A DNA stretch of 64,000 bases from assembly GCA_900114885.1 (NCBI GenBank), contig FOUN01000013.1:28687-92686 (forward strand), read 5' to 3'. The notes below the pieces were generated by a model that was not told the origin of the DNA, searched no databases, and saw nothing but the letters and a program-made list of their open reading frames with translations. Source of the DNA: Psychrobacillus psychrodurans. Its GTDB lineage: Bacteria > Bacillota > Bacilli > Bacillales_A > Planococcaceae. Below are positions 27,790 to 36,809 of this stretch, piece by piece. Positions within the stretch are counted from its first letter, which is position 1, and each line of letters begins with the position of its first letter. The position numbers were made by a program, and so were the translations under genes.

Positions 27790-28346
27790 ACAAACATTAT
27801 TTTATCGCTATAAAGATTCCTGAGCCGGTTGCAACTGCAATTATTCGGGAACGTGATAAAACAAATTTACTACAGACACATAAAGTACTACCCGTAGTTG
27901 AGGATCTTCATATAACGCTCTATTATTTAGGTGAAGTTGAGGAAAATACATTAGAACAAATAATTGATTCTCTTCGCCTGTTAGAGTGGGATTCATTTGA
28001 ACTGAAAACACGTGGTGTGGCACATTTTGGAAACAAACCCACTCCACGCGTTGTGTATACTGCGATAGAAAAAAGTAATCCTTTGCAATTCTTACAGCAA
28101 CAAATTGTACAACTTTTAGCGGATTTTATTGAAGTACAGAAAAAAAACGAATTTACTGCCCATATTACAATTGCAAAAAAATGGGGTTCTAAAGAATCGC
28201 TAAATTTATCAGAATTTGCACTACCTGATTTAGCCTTTGAAGTTCAAAGTTTCTCTATTTTTACGATTAATACGAATCGTTCTCCGCGTTATGAAGAAAT
28301 AAGTATAGTTAAGTGGAGGAGGGGTGGAAATGGCACAACTAGTTAA
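27786..28346 (+). CDS. thpR: RNA 2',3'-cyclic phosphodiesterase (2H family, YtlP)
   Basis: Opens RNA 2',3'-cyclic phosphate ends. 186 residues with the two HxTx motifs of the 2H phosphoesterase superfamily: HITL (42-45) and HITI (126-129). The start ATG overlaps the dat stop (ATGA), and its own end overlaps the beginning of ytlQ, so the whole group reads as one operon. Physiological RNA substrate is not known. Confidence 0.92.
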   Translation: MNKHYFIAIKIPEPVATAIIRERDKTNLLQTHKVLPVVEDLHITLYYLGEVEENTLEQIIDSLRLLEWDSFELKTRGVAHFGNKPTPRVVYTAIEKSNPLQFLQQQIVQLLADFIEVQKKNEFTAHITIAKKWGSKESLNLSEFALPDLAFEVQSFSIFTINTNRSPRYEEISIVKWRRGGNGTTS

Positions 28347-29313
28347 ACTGCAAGATTATATCTCGCGTTATGAAATTGATTTAAAAAGGTACCCAACTCA
28401 ATTTGTGCGATTAAAGAAACAACAGTGGGATCGAACAAAGGAAGAGTGGGAACGAGGATCTTTTAATTCTGATTGGATCGAAAAAGAACAGGAAGTTGTT
28501 GTAGAATACGAGAAAAAGTCACTTTTCTCTATTCTTTTTCCAAAGCATAAAAAAGAAATAGTAGAAGATATAGAATGGCAAAATGATGAATTGACTCAAG
28601 GGATACCAATACCAGAAGAATCTACTACGTTACTTTTTGAACCAAAGCTAGTATATAAACCTCAAACAAAAGAAGAGTTAAAGCGGATGTATTTGGATCA
28701 GTTATTTCATTTTCAATTAAAATGGGCAAGCTCCACTTTACGTGAAAAGTCTTATGTTGATCCAAAGTATATGCGTGATTCCATGTTGAGGGATTTAACT
28801 CAGAAACTACCAGATAATTATTTTTTATTTTATTATCCTATTTTAAAGCTTAAGAAAGCACCAATTGAGTTAGATATTATACTTATACTTCCTACTGAAG
28901 TTGTATGCATTGTAGTTCTTGAGGACAAAACTTCCGATGCGTTTATAGGAAGTGGGGATCGGTTCTGGCTAAAGAAAAGTGGAAAAGAAGAGAAAAAAAT
29001 ATTAAATCCAACGATTAATCTAAATCGAATGGAATCTATATTAGGGCAGATCTTCCAAAAGCAAGAAGTAGAGTTACCGATAAAAAAAGTAATTCTTTCA
29101 AGAAATGGCTATATTGATTATCCTGGAAACTCGTATCAAACCGAATTTATCGATACTAGAAAATTTCCAGAATGGTTTTTATCATTGAAATCTTCCCATT
29201 CTCCGATGAAGCATATGCAATTTAAAGCAGCACAAGCAATATTGGACCTAGTACAAACCACTTCGTATTCAAGATCTAGCTCTGATTTAGGTAGTGCGGA
29301 ACAAAATGAGTAA
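28330..29313 (+). CDS. ytlQ: YtlQ-like protein, nuclease-like fold possible
   Basis: 327 residues, soluble, rich in charged residues, with no transmembrane segment. The region LPDNYFLFYYPILKLKKAPIELDIILILPTEVVCI resembles the start of a restriction-endonuclease-like or NERD fold (an E...D...hydrophobic-strand layout), but I cannot confirm catalytic residues. ATG 28330 is chosen over GTG 28324, which lies inside the ribosome binding site GGAGGAGGGG. Position between thpR and ytlR matches B. subtilis ytlQ. Function unknown. Confidence 0.75.
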   Translation: MAQLVKLQDYISRYEIDLKRYPTQFVRLKKQQWDRTKEEWERGSFNSDWIEKEQEVVVEYEKKSLFSILFPKHKKEIVEDIEWQNDELTQGIPIPEESTTLLFEPKLVYKPQTKEELKRMYLDQLFHFQLKWASSTLREKSYVDPKYMRDSMLRDLTQKLPDNYFLFYYPILKLKKAPIELDIILILPTEVVCIVVLEDKTSDAFIGSGDRFWLKKSGKEEKKILNPTINLNRMESILGQIFQKQEVELPIKKVILSRNGYIDYPGNSYQTEFIDTRKFPEWFLSLKSSHSPMKHMQFKAAQAILDLVQTTSYSRSSSDLGSAEQNE

Positions 29314-30223
29314 TATAGTTTTTATCGTAAATGAGCATGCAGGGAATGGGTTAGGTAAAAAGGTGTGGAGAAAATGGAAAAAGGCTATCGATTTTCCCCA
29401 CACCGTATTTATAACAGAAAGAAAAGGTCACGCAACTGAAATTGCAAAGAATTGTGCAGAATCTATGAATGATTTGCTAATTGTTGGTGTTGGCGGTGAT
29501 GGAACTATCCATGAAATTATCGTTGGCGTATTGAGTTTTGAACATGTTCGAATTGGTATAATTGCTGCAGGTAGTGGGAATGACTTTAGCCGAACTTTCT
29601 CCGTTTTTCATACTCCAAAGGACATTCAGGAGTTTGTATTTAGAAAGCTTCCTACAAAAATGGATATTGGTACCGTACAAACTTCTGATACAACCTACCA
29701 ATTTGTTAACAATGCAGGTTTTGGATTTGATGCAAAAGTGGCTTATCTTGCTAATTATTCTGTGTGGAAAAGCAGGCTAAACCTATTGCGACTCGGTAAA
29801 CTTGCATACATAATATATCTCATTAAAGAATTATTTACATTTAAAAAATTTTCTTTTACCTTACATAATAAAGATGAAGTTCTCCGATTTGATGATGTGT
29901 GGTTTTTTGTTGTTTGCAATCAGCCGTATTTTGGAGGTGGAATGAAAATTTCACCAACGTCTATACCCAATGATCAATTACTTGAAATGACGGTTGTAAA
30001 CAAATTATCAAGATGGAAATTATTATTTATTTTTGGTACAGTATTCTTTGGAAAACATACTAAATTTAATGAAGTTACACAGTTTCAAGCATCAGATTTT
30101 AATATGGAGATCCATGATGAGGTGTTTGGTCATGTAGATGGTGAGTTTACTTGTGTAACCGATAAAGATACAGTTTATACATGTTCAGTACTAGCTAACG
30201 CGTGGAATATAGCAAACCGTTAA
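29306..30223 (+). CDS. ytlR: Diacylglycerol kinase-family lipid kinase (YtlR)
   Basis: DAGK catalytic domain protein of 305 residues. [10 protein letters not shown] (61-70) is the nucleotide-binding signature, followed by [12 protein letters not shown]; the C-terminal HVDGEF motif is also present. ATG 29306 overlaps the end of ytlQ; an in-frame GTG at 29294 is possible. Likely phosphorylates a lipid with a free hydroxyl. B. subtilis DgkB is the housekeeping diacylglycerol kinase of this family, so the substrate of YtlR-type proteins is open. Confidence 0.88.
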   Translation: MSNIVFIVNEHAGNGLGKKVWRKWKKAIDFPHTVFITERKGHATEIAKNCAESMNDLLIVGVGGDGTIHEIIVGVLSFEHVRIGIIAAGSGNDFSRTFSVFHTPKDIQEFVFRKLPTKMDIGTVQTSDTTYQFVNNAGFGFDAKVAYLANYSVWKSRLNLLRLGKLAYIIYLIKELFTFKKFSFTLHNKDEVLRFDDVWFFVVCNQPYFGGGMKISPTSIPNDQLLEMTVVNKLSRWKLLFIFGTVFFGKHTKFNEVTQFQASDFNMEIHDEVFGHVDGEFTCVTDKDTVYTCSVLANAWNIANR

Positions 30224-30242
30224 AGAAAAAGGAGTTTTAAAA

Positions 30243-30884
30243 ATGAGGTTAAGAAATAAACCATGGGCAGAGGATTTTATCAATGCTCATCCAGAAATAG
30301 TCATACCAAACCCAGAAGAAATCAAAGGGAAATGGAATGTAGAGTTTAAGAATGATTATCCATTACACATCGAAGTAGGTTCAGGAAAAGGACAATTTAT
30401 AACAGGAATGGCTAAGCAAAATCCAGAAATCAATTACATTGGTATCGAGCTATATGATAGTGTAATTGTGTCTGCATTGGAAAATGCCATTGCTGCACAG
30501 CCATTACCGAATTTACGATTATTGAAAGTTAACGGTTCAGATCTTGCGAAGTATTTTGAAAAAAATGACGTAGACCGTGTCTATCTTAATTTCTCAGATC
30601 CATGGCCAAAAACTAGACATGCTAAACGGCGCTTAACGCATGCAGAGTTTTTAGAGTTATACAAATCTATTTTGGTTGACCATGCTGAAATTCATTTCAA
30701 AACTGATAACCGAGGTCTATTTGAATATTCCTTAACTAGTATGTCAGCCTTTGGAATGCTTATCAAAGATGTTTCACTAGATTTACATGTTAATATGCCT
30801 GAGGATAATATTATGACAGAATATGAAGAAAAGTTTTCCGCAAAAGGACAACCGATATACCGTGTGGAAGCAAAATACGTATAA
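30243..30884 (+). CDS. trmB: tRNA (guanine-N7-)-methyltransferase
   Basis: Forms m7G46 in tRNA. 213 residues with the SAM motif [12 protein letters not shown] (about 41-52), the catalytic [16 protein letters not shown] segment (116-131) and [12 protein letters not shown] near 157. ATG start behind AAGGAG. It follows ytlR by 20 bp; the phosphotransferase gene ytmP that lies here in B. subtilis is missing. A family B repeat follows. Confidence 0.95.
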   Translation: MRLRNKPWAEDFINAHPEIVIPNPEEIKGKWNVEFKNDYPLHIEVGSGKGQFITGMAKQNPEINYIGIELYDSVIVSALENAIAAQPLPNLRLLKVNGSDLAKYFEKNDVDRVYLNFSDPWPKTRHAKRRLTHAEFLELYKSILVDHAEIHFKTDNRGLFEYSLTSMSAFGMLIKDVSLDLHVNMPEDNIMTEYEEKFSAKGQPIYRVEAKYV

Positions 30885-30897
30885 CTTCATTCAGCAA

Positions 30898-31068
30898 ATG
30901 AATGATTCAACTCAGTTGGGGTCCAAAATCCCTGCTGAATAAAGTTAAAGCCTCCGGTAGATGCCACAGAGAAATTTATCGAGCTCGATAAAATCTGTGC
31001 GCACTGTTTTCTGCGATGAGCTTGCGTTGGCGCATTTCCTGCGGAGCTGCCGAGGCATATTTGATTAG
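30898..31068. repeat. Dispersed repeat, family B, copy 2, directly upstream of ytnP
   Basis: ATTCAACTCAGTTGGGGTCC, CCCTGCTGAATAAAGTTAA, GCCTCCGGTAGATGCC and TGTTTTCTGCGATGAGC align with copy 1 at 22146-22380. An internal hairpin of ATTTTATCGAG type (TTTATCGAGCTCGATAAA, perfect 18-bp palindrome) lies near 30978. Confidence 0.75.
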
Positions 31069-31079
31069 GGGGTCAGAGG

Positions 31080-31925
31080 ATGGACACGTTTAAATTTCAT
31101 GAAATGTCATTCACATGGTTAAAGGGAGGAACAACTTTTATGGACGGGGGTGCCATGTTTGGAGTTGTTCCAAAACCATTATGGGAAAAGAAATATCCTG
31201 TCAATGAGAAAAATCAAATTGAACTACCTTCAGATCCACTACTAGTCCAATATAAAGGGCAGAATATTTTACTGGAATCAGGTCTTGGTTACCGAAAAAT
31301 GACTGAGAAACAATTACGAAACTATGGTGTTACGGATCAATCTCAAGTGGAAGATAATCTTGTAGAATTAGGATTATTACCTGAAGACATCCATCTTATC
31401 ATGATGACTCATCTCCATTTTGATCACGCTTGTGGCCTGACAAAATGGGGAGGAGACCAAATAGTATCTACATTTCCAAATGCCAAAATATATGTTTCTG
31501 ATGTTGAATGGAATGAGATGAAAAATCCCAATATTCGTTCTAAAAATACGTACTGGAAAGAAAACTGGGAGGCAATTGAGAGTCAAGTTATACCATTCAC
31601 TAATTCTTTCGAGGTAATAGAAGGTATCGAAATGATTCATACTGGAGGTCATAGTGACGGACATAGTATTGTTGTATTTAAGCAAGCAGAAGATACTATC
31701 ATACATATGGCAGATCTAATGCCCACACATGCACACCAAAACCCACTATGGGTGCTTGCATACGATGATTATCCAATGACATCTATATATGCAAAAGAAA
31801 AATGGGTCAAACAAGCACTTCAACATAATTACTGGTTCAGCTTCTACCATGATGCTTTCTATCGAATGATCAAATGGTCTGAAGATGGAAAAGAAATAAT
31901 GGATATAGTGGAGAGAAGTCGGTAA
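31080..31925 (+). CDS. ytnP: MBL-fold metallo-hydrolase, YtnP-type lactonase
   Basis: Metallo-beta-lactamase fold hydrolase, 281 residues. The dinuclear zinc motif HLHFDH is at 111-116, with further ligands in [10 protein letters not shown] and the HMADL segment. YtnP of B. subtilis degrades N-acyl homoserine lactones and streptomycete signals (quorum quenching). The ATG follows AGGGGG by 9 bases; this leader is the end of a dispersed repeat. Lactonase activity is inferred from the orthologue. Confidence 0.88.
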   Translation: MDTFKFHEMSFTWLKGGTTFMDGGAMFGVVPKPLWEKKYPVNEKNQIELPSDPLLVQYKGQNILLESGLGYRKMTEKQLRNYGVTDQSQVEDNLVELGLLPEDIHLIMMTHLHFDHACGLTKWGGDQIVSTFPNAKIYVSDVEWNEMKNPNIRSKNTYWKENWEAIESQVIPFTNSFEVIEGIEMIHTGGHSDGHSIVVFKQAEDTIIHMADLMPTHAHQNPLWVLAYDDYPMTSIYAKEKWVKQALQHNYWFSFYHDAFYRMIKWSEDGKEIMDIVERSR

Positions 31926-31927
31926 AT

Positions 31928-31969
31928 AAAAAACGAGCAGTGACATTTAGTCATAGCTCGTTTTTTATT
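31928..31969 (+). terminator. Terminator after ytnP
   Basis: AAAAAACGAGC and GCTCGTTTTTT form a perfect 11-bp stem with a 17-base loop; A- and T-tracts on both sides make it able to work in both directions. Confidence 0.85.
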
Positions 31970-31971
31970 TT

Positions 31972-32200
31972 TGTGAATAATTAGCCAATCAAAAGTTCGA
32001 ATGGATTAGAAAAAGAAGTGGATAAATTTACCTTTTTGCAAGTAAATCACCTTGGAGTGCAAGTAAACACACGATGACCACAAGTAACTTATAAAGGAAA
32101 GCAAGGAAATTTCTCGTTAGAGCAAGTATTTGGCGGTTTTACGCAAGTAAATAGCCTTAGAGATATAGATTTAATCAGAGAGAGTTTTTCTAATTAGCTA
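31972..32200. repeat. Six-unit, 21-bp-period GCAAGTAAA array, copy 2
   Basis: Cores start at 32039, 32060, 32081, 32102 (degenerate CAAGGAA), 32123 (CAAGTAT) and 32144, each exactly 21 bp apart. TGTGAATAA occurs at 31972, 67 bp before the first core (40 bp in the other two copies). The right flank matches the others only weakly. It lies between the ytnP terminator and a minus-strand small gene. Confidence 0.82.
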
Positions 32201-32279
32201 AATTGCAAGGATGTTTTAACTGCAATTTTCAAACGACACAAAAAATGGTTTATCATGATGAACCACTCTTTTCCAAAGC

Positions 32280-32594
32280 TTAGATTTTCACTAAGTCCAC
32301 AACGGATCCTGTTTTTGCATCTGCAGCAAACTCAAATTGCTCAAGTTCACCGTTTTTTACACGAGAAATTCCACCTTTATAAACTTCCATCCTAATAGCT
32401 GCTTTTTGAAATTTCTCAGGCGTCATATATATCCATGATCCATCAATTGGACCCTCTTGTTTAAAAGAATTTTTAATTTCGTTTAATACTAACTCTGCTG
32501 AACGATTGAAATCCATCTTATTTGTAGCTTTGCTGGCAATAACAGCAATAACAATTCCAGTTCCAAGGCCCATCATATAATCCTTTAATTTCAT
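32280..32594 (-). CDS. Small membrane-anchored protein with PepSY-like region (YtzB-like)
   Basis: 104 residues: a short N-terminal hydrophobic helix rich in Gly/Ile/Ala (MMGLGTGIVIAVIASKAT) and a soluble part with ELEQFEFAADAKTGSVVDL at the end, which resembles the closing strand of PepSY/YpeB domains. ATG start behind TAGGGAGG. A similar small gene (ytzB) is a neighbour of ytoP in B. subtilis. Role unknown; PepSY domains often inhibit proteases, and an M42 peptidase is encoded divergently next door. Confidence 0.7.
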   Translation of the reverse strand: MKLKDYMMGLGTGIVIAVIASKATNKMDFNRSAELVLNEIKNSFKQEGPIDGSWIYMTPEKFQKAAIRMEVYKGGISRVKNGELEQFEFAADAKTGSVVDLVKI

Positions 32595-32752
32595 TAGTAT
32601 TCCTCCCTAACCTATTTTTTTTAGTGTATCATACATCTTCGTTACGATTAAATTTTTCGGTTTACGAAGTTTTATTGTAGTAAACCAAACAATATTTTAT
32701 TACAATAGAAGGTGAAGATAATTATCTATATAGCTTTAGGAGGCTTTTTTAT

Positions 32753-33826
32753 ATGAATGAAGAAACGCGCTCACTATTTAAAACGTTGACAGAACTACCA
32801 GGAGCTCCTGGAAACGAATATGCTGTTCGTGCATTTATGCGCAACGAACTAACTAAATATTCAGATGAAATTGTACAAGATAATTTAGGGGGGATATTCG
32901 GGCTAAAAAAAGGGGATGAAAATGGTCCGAAAATTTTAGTTGCAGGTCATATGGATGAAGTCGGATTCATGGTATCTGGTATCACTGATAATGGAATGAT
33001 TCGTTTTCAACCATTAGGTGGTTGGTGGAGCCAGGTTTTACTTGCACAACGGGTAGAAGTTGTCACTAAAAATCAAACGATTCCTGGTGTAATTGGTTCT
33101 ATTCCTCCACACTTGTTAAGTGATGAGCTTCGAAACAAACCGATGGATATAAAAAATATGCTGATTGATGTTGGAGCAGATGATAAAGAGGATGCTCTAC
33201 GAATGGGTATTAAACCGGGGGACCAAATCTTGCCTGTTTGTCCTTTTACACCAATGGCAAATGATAAAAAAATTATGGCAAAGGCTTGGGACAATCGTTA
33301 TGGCTGTGGATTAGCAATTGAACTTTTAAAAGAAGTACAAAACGAGCAATTACCGAATATGCTTTATTCTGGTGCAAATGTTATGGAAGAAGTTGGTCTT
33401 AGAGGTGCACAAGCATCAGCAAATATGATAAACCCAGACTTATTCTTTGCCCTAGATGCAAGTCCTGCTAATGATGCTTCTGGTAACAAGAATGAATTTG
33501 GACAGCTAGGAAAAGGAACACTTCTTCGAATTTTCGACCGTACAATGGTGACTCACCGTGGTATGCGTGAATTCGTCTTAGATACTGCAGAAACAAATAA
33601 AATTCCATATCAGTATTTCATCTCACAGGGTGGTACAGATGCTGGACGTGTTCATACATCAAATGAAGGTATTCCAAGTGCTGTAATTGGTATTTGCTCT
33701 CGCTATATTCATACTTCGGCATCTATTATTCATACAGATGATTACGCTGCAGCAAAAGAACTTATTGTTAAACTAGTTAAAACATGCGATCGTACAACTT
33801 TAGAGACAATTAAAGCGAACGTATAA
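32753..33826 (+). CDS. ytoP: M42-family metallo-aminopeptidase (YtoP)
   Basis: Co-catalytic metal aminopeptidase, 357 residues, cytoplasmic, probably a large tetrahedral oligomer like other M42 enzymes. Metal-site residues are seen in [11 protein letters not shown] (His/Asp), [19 protein letters not shown] and the late [10 protein letters not shown] with [14 protein letters not shown] start behind AGGAGGC. Substrate (glutamyl or general N-terminal residues) cannot be decided from sequence. Confidence 0.92.
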   Translation: MNEETRSLFKTLTELPGAPGNEYAVRAFMRNELTKYSDEIVQDNLGGIFGLKKGDENGPKILVAGHMDEVGFMVSGITDNGMIRFQPLGGWWSQVLLAQRVEVVTKNQTIPGVIGSIPPHLLSDELRNKPMDIKNMLIDVGADDKEDALRMGIKPGDQILPVCPFTPMANDKKIMAKAWDNRYGCGLAIELLKEVQNEQLPNMLYSGANVMEEVGLRGAQASANMINPDLFFALDASPANDASGNKNEFGQLGKGTLLRIFDRTMVTHRGMREFVLDTAETNKIPYQYFISQGGTDAGRVHTSNEGIPSAVIGICSRYIHTSASIIHTDDYAAAKELIVKLVKTCDRTTLETIKANV

Positions 33827-33854
33827 AAAAGGATGCCTCTTGAGGCATCTTTTT
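33826..33854 (+). terminator. Terminator after ytoP
   Basis: GATGCCTC tt GAGGCATC stem, extended by A/T pairs, followed by TTTTTC. It starts right at the ytoP stop. Confidence 0.82.
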
Positions 33855-33876
33855 CTCTAGAAAGAAGGGTTAATGT

Positions 33877-34398
33877 ATGAAAATATTAATAGGTACAAAT
33901 AATAGAGCTAAAACAAAAGCTGTTAAATCGATTTCTAGTATTTATTATCCAAATGCTATATTTGAGAATATAGAAGTTCCATCTCTAGTTTCCGATCAAC
34001 CGATGAGTCAAGAAGAGACTAGGCAAGGTGCTATTAACCGAGCTAAGCATCTGATGGTAGGTTCTGATGCATTGTTTGGGATCGGTTTAGAAGGTGGTGT
34101 TCAAGAAATAGATGGCCAGCTGTACATTTGTAATTGGGGGGCACTGGTGACGCAAAACGGAGATGTTTTTACGGCAACTGGAGCCGGTATTCCATTGCCT
34201 AACGAAATAGCGGAACAATTACTGGCTGGTGCGGAACTTGGACCTGTAATGGACGTCTTTACTAATAAGAACGAGATACGGCATGATGAGGGAGCAGTTG
34301 GTGTATTTTCAAATGGACTTGTTAATAGAAGTGCTATGTTTGAGCATATAATGTTATTATTGATTGGGCAATTTGAATTTTCCTATAAGCCCTTGTAG
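33877..34398 (+). CDS. DUF84-family NTPase (inosine/xanthosine triphosphatase-like)
   Basis: 173 residues beginning MKILIGTNNRAKTKAV, the substrate-binding start shared by DUF84/YjjX enzymes and the ITPase fold. DQPMSQEETRQGAINRA and GIGLEGGV are further family motifs. E. coli YjjX hydrolyses ITP and XTP, removing damaged purine nucleotides. ATG start behind AAGAAGGG. Activity is inferred from the family. Confidence 0.85.
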   Translation: MKILIGTNNRAKTKAVKSISSIYYPNAIFENIEVPSLVSDQPMSQEETRQGAINRAKHLMVGSDALFGIGLEGGVQEIDGQLYICNWGALVTQNGDVFTATGAGIPLPNEIAEQLLAGAELGPVMDVFTNKNEIRHDEGAVGVFSNGLVNRSAMFEHIMLLLIGQFEFSYKPL

Positions 34399-34461
34399 TT
34401 GAAATCGTACGTGATCACCGTTAAAATATATAGCAGTTATGCACTGAATGGAGGAAAGAGA

Positions 34462-34974
34462 ATGACTCGAAAATGGATGCGATTATTTATCGCGTCAATA
34501 GCTGTCATTTTATTAGCTGGATGTTCTTCTTTAGAGGAACAAACTGCAGATGGACTTGAAAATGCAAAAGTAGCATTTCAGGGTGATGCAGAAAAACCAA
34601 ATGAAAAAGTGAACGAAATGAATATATTTATACCTAGTGGTTTTTCAATAGAGGAAGAATCGGATGAGACGAATATAATTCTTTCGAAAGGAAAAGATTC
34701 ATTTATTCTCTTCATTAATCCGAATGAATTACCGAGCAGTAAACTATACTATGATTTGATGTCGTCAGATAATAATCTAAAGGTTTTAGAAGAAAAAACA
34801 TTTGAGCAAAACGGACGTTTTGGATTTGCTGCGGTTATTGAAAACAGTGAAGAAAAGTATGAGCTTATAACTAGTATTGGTGGTATTAAGCTAACAACTA
34901 TTTCAGAGCAACAAGATATTGCAAATAATTTAGAGAAAATGATGTTAATTGTTCGCTCAATTCCAACAAACTAG
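34462..34974 (+). CDS. Predicted lipoprotein of unknown function
   Basis: 170 residues with a typical lipoprotein signal peptide: MTRKWMRLFIASIAVILLAG followed by the lipobox Cys21. The mature part is small and soluble, with no recognised domain. I start at ATG 34462, 7 bases after GGAGGAAAG; the open frame extends further upstream but without a ribosome binding site. It ends 13 bases before the thioredoxin-like gene, so they are probably co-transcribed. Likely anchored to the outer face of the membrane. Confidence 0.85.
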   Translation: MTRKWMRLFIASIAVILLAGCSSLEEQTADGLENAKVAFQGDAEKPNEKVNEMNIFIPSGFSIEEESDETNIILSKGKDSFILFINPNELPSSKLYYDLMSSDNNLKVLEEKTFEQNGRFGFAAVIENSEEKYELITSIGGIKLTTISEQQDIANNLEKMMLIVRSIPTN

Positions 34975-34987
34975 AGGAGTGGTACAT

Positions 34988-35299
34988 ATGCAAAATCTAG
35001 CTTCAGTAAATCAATTCAGAGAACTAAAGCAACAAGGAAAAGTCGTATTTAAATTTACAGCTGACTGGTGTCCAGATTGTCATTTCATCGATCCTTTCAT
35101 GGGAGAGATTGAGGAGAAATTTGGGGATATTACTTTTATTTCTGTAGACCGTGATCAGTTCATCGATTTATGTATCGAGCTTGATATATTTGGTATTCCT
35201 AGTTTCCTAGCATATGAAAATGGCGAAGAAAAAGGTCGATTTGTTAGTAAAGACCGTAAAACTAGAGAGGAAATTGAATCATTTCTTCAATCGATTTAA
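34988..35299 (+). CDS. ytpP: Thioredoxin-family protein (YtpP)
   Basis: Cytoplasmic thioredoxin-like protein of 103 residues. The active site is WCPDC (Cys28, Cys31) rather than WCGPC, and the cis-Pro loop is GIPSFL. ATG 34988 follows AGGAGTGG. Order lipoprotein-ytpP-ytpQ-ytpR fits the Bacillus arrangement. Redox partners are unknown. Confidence 0.9.
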   Translation: MQNLASVNQFRELKQQGKVVFKFTADWCPDCHFIDPFMGEIEEKFGDITFISVDRDQFIDLCIELDIFGIPSFLAYENGEEKGRFVSKDRKTREEIESFLQSI

Positions 35300-35305
35300 T
35301 CCATC

Positions 35306-35335
35306 AAACGGTTCACCTAGTGGACCGTTTTGTTT
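35306..35335 (+). terminator. Weak terminator after ytpP
   Basis: AAACGGT(TCAC) pairs with GTGGACCGTTT through one G-T pair; TTGTTT follows. Short T-run, so readthrough into ytpQ is likely. Confidence 0.55.
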
Positions 35336-35355
35336 ATGAAAGGAAAAGATAATAG

Positions 35356-36171
35356 ATGAAAGCACTTGAACTTGTAAGACTATTAAAAACTCAGCTTTCC
35401 GAAGATATATACACTTATGATTATAATAGAGAAACAAATAAGCTTAGATTGACTCATAAAGCAACAGGGAAAGGAATTGAAATTTCAATCCCTCCAATTT
35501 TAGCCAAATATGAAACGAAAAAAGAAGTGGCGATTAATGAAGTCGTATATACGATAAACGAGACTTTTCAAGCAATGGAAAAAGAAATGGCGGGAGAAAT
35601 AGATCCATCATTATCTGTATATCCAGTTATTCGATCAACTTCTTTCCCACTTAAGTCTAATGAAGGTAATCGTTTTATCATAAAAGATCATACAGCAGAA
35701 ACACGTATTTACTATGCAGTCGATCTAGGAAGCACTTACCGGTTACTAGATGAAAAAATGTTAGCAGATTGGAAAGTAAGGGAGACGGAAGTCCGTGAAC
35801 GAGCACTCTTCCAAGTTAGGAATTTAGAGAACCGCTTTAAAACCGACGAGGTTGCAGGTAATATTTTTTATTTCTTTAATAACAACGATGGATATGATGC
35901 AAGCCGTATACTGAACGAATCGCTATTAAAGGACATGAAAAAGAAAATAACTGGTGATATGACTATTTCTTTACCCCATCAAGATGTTATGATAATTGGT
36001 GATATTAGAAATGAAACAGGTTACGATGTTCTGGCGCAGATGACGATGCATTTCTTCACCGTAGGAACTGTGCCTATTACTTCATTATCTTTCATCTACG
36101 AAAATGGAGATTTAGAACCAATATTTATCATGGCGAAAAATCGAGTATCAAAGGAGAACGAAAACGAATGA
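35356..36171 (+). CDS. ytpQ: DUF1444-family protein YtpQ
   Basis: 271-residue soluble protein of the DUF1444 family found in Bacillales. Conserved blocks include YPVIRSTSFP and YAVDLGSTYRLLDEKML. ATG start behind GAAAGGAAAAG. It overlaps the start of ytpR by 4 bp. No catalytic motif is recognisable and the function is unknown. Confidence 0.88.
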   Translation: MKALELVRLLKTQLSEDIYTYDYNRETNKLRLTHKATGKGIEISIPPILAKYETKKEVAINEVVYTINETFQAMEKEMAGEIDPSLSVYPVIRSTSFPLKSNEGNRFIIKDHTAETRIYYAVDLGSTYRLLDEKMLADWKVRETEVRERALFQVRNLENRFKTDEVAGNIFYFFNNNDGYDASRILNESLLKDMKKKITGDMTISLPHQDVMIIGDIRNETGYDVLAQMTMHFFTVGTVPITSLSFIYENGDLEPIFIMAKNRVSKENENE

Positions 36172-36773
36172 ATATTTTTTACAACAAACCTGGAGTTGGG
36201 GATGTCTTATTAATCCAATTAACACCTGAAAAAACAGAAAAAGTTATTACGGAAACCAAAGGTGATGTTACACAAGTAATAGATGTGAAAACTAACGAAG
36301 TATTGGCTATAAATATATTTGAATTTAGTAAATACAAAGTATTGGATCTACAAGGTAACGTTCCTTTAACCACAGAAATAGTAGAAACTATCCAACAAAT
36401 ATTAGAGAAAAACGATGTTTCTTTTACACTAGAAGTAGACCTATCTCCAAAGTTTGTAGTCGGTCACGTGGACTCATTAGAACAGCATCCAAATGCCGAT
36501 AAGTTAAAAGTATGCCAAGTAAATGTTGGGGAATCGACTTTACAAATCGTATGCGGCGCTCCTAATGTAGAAGCGGGACAAAAAGTAGTAGTAGCTAAAG
36601 TGGGTGCAGTAATGCCATCAGGAATGGTTATTAAAGACGCTGAACTTAGAGGCATTGCATCAAGTGGAATGTTATGTTCCGCACGAGAATTGGCAATTCC
36701 AGATGCACCAGAAGTAAAAGGAATTCTTATCCTAGACGAGCAAAAAGAAGTTGGAAGTGAATTTTTAGTTTAA
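36168..36773 (+). CDS. ytpR: YtpR-family tRNA-binding protein
   Basis: 201 residues with an N-terminal YtpR-specific domain and a C-terminal OB-fold tRNA-binding (EMAP II/PheT-like) domain from about residue 90: VGHVDSLEQHPNADKLKVC and IVCGAPNV with SGMLCSARELAI. Overlaps ytpQ (ATGA). It is unattached to PheT, as in other Firmicutes. A role in tRNA or structured nucleic acid binding is expected, the partner is unknown. Confidence 0.9.
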   Translation: MNIFYNKPGVGDVLLIQLTPEKTEKVITETKGDVTQVIDVKTNEVLAINIFEFSKYKVLDLQGNVPLTTEIVETIQQILEKNDVSFTLEVDLSPKFVVGHVDSLEQHPNADKLKVCQVNVGESTLQIVCGAPNVEAGQKVVVAKVGAVMPSGMVIKDAELRGIASSGMLCSARELAIPDAPEVKGILILDEQKEVGSEFLV

Positions 36774-36778
36774 TGAAT

Positions 36779-36809
36779 GAAAAGCATGCCTCATCGGTGT
36801 GCTTTTTTT
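36779..36809 (+). terminator. Terminator after ytpR
   Basis: AAAGCATGCC and GGTGTGCTTT form a 10-bp stem (two G-T or mismatched pairs) with a 5-base loop, followed by T5. Confidence 0.78.
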
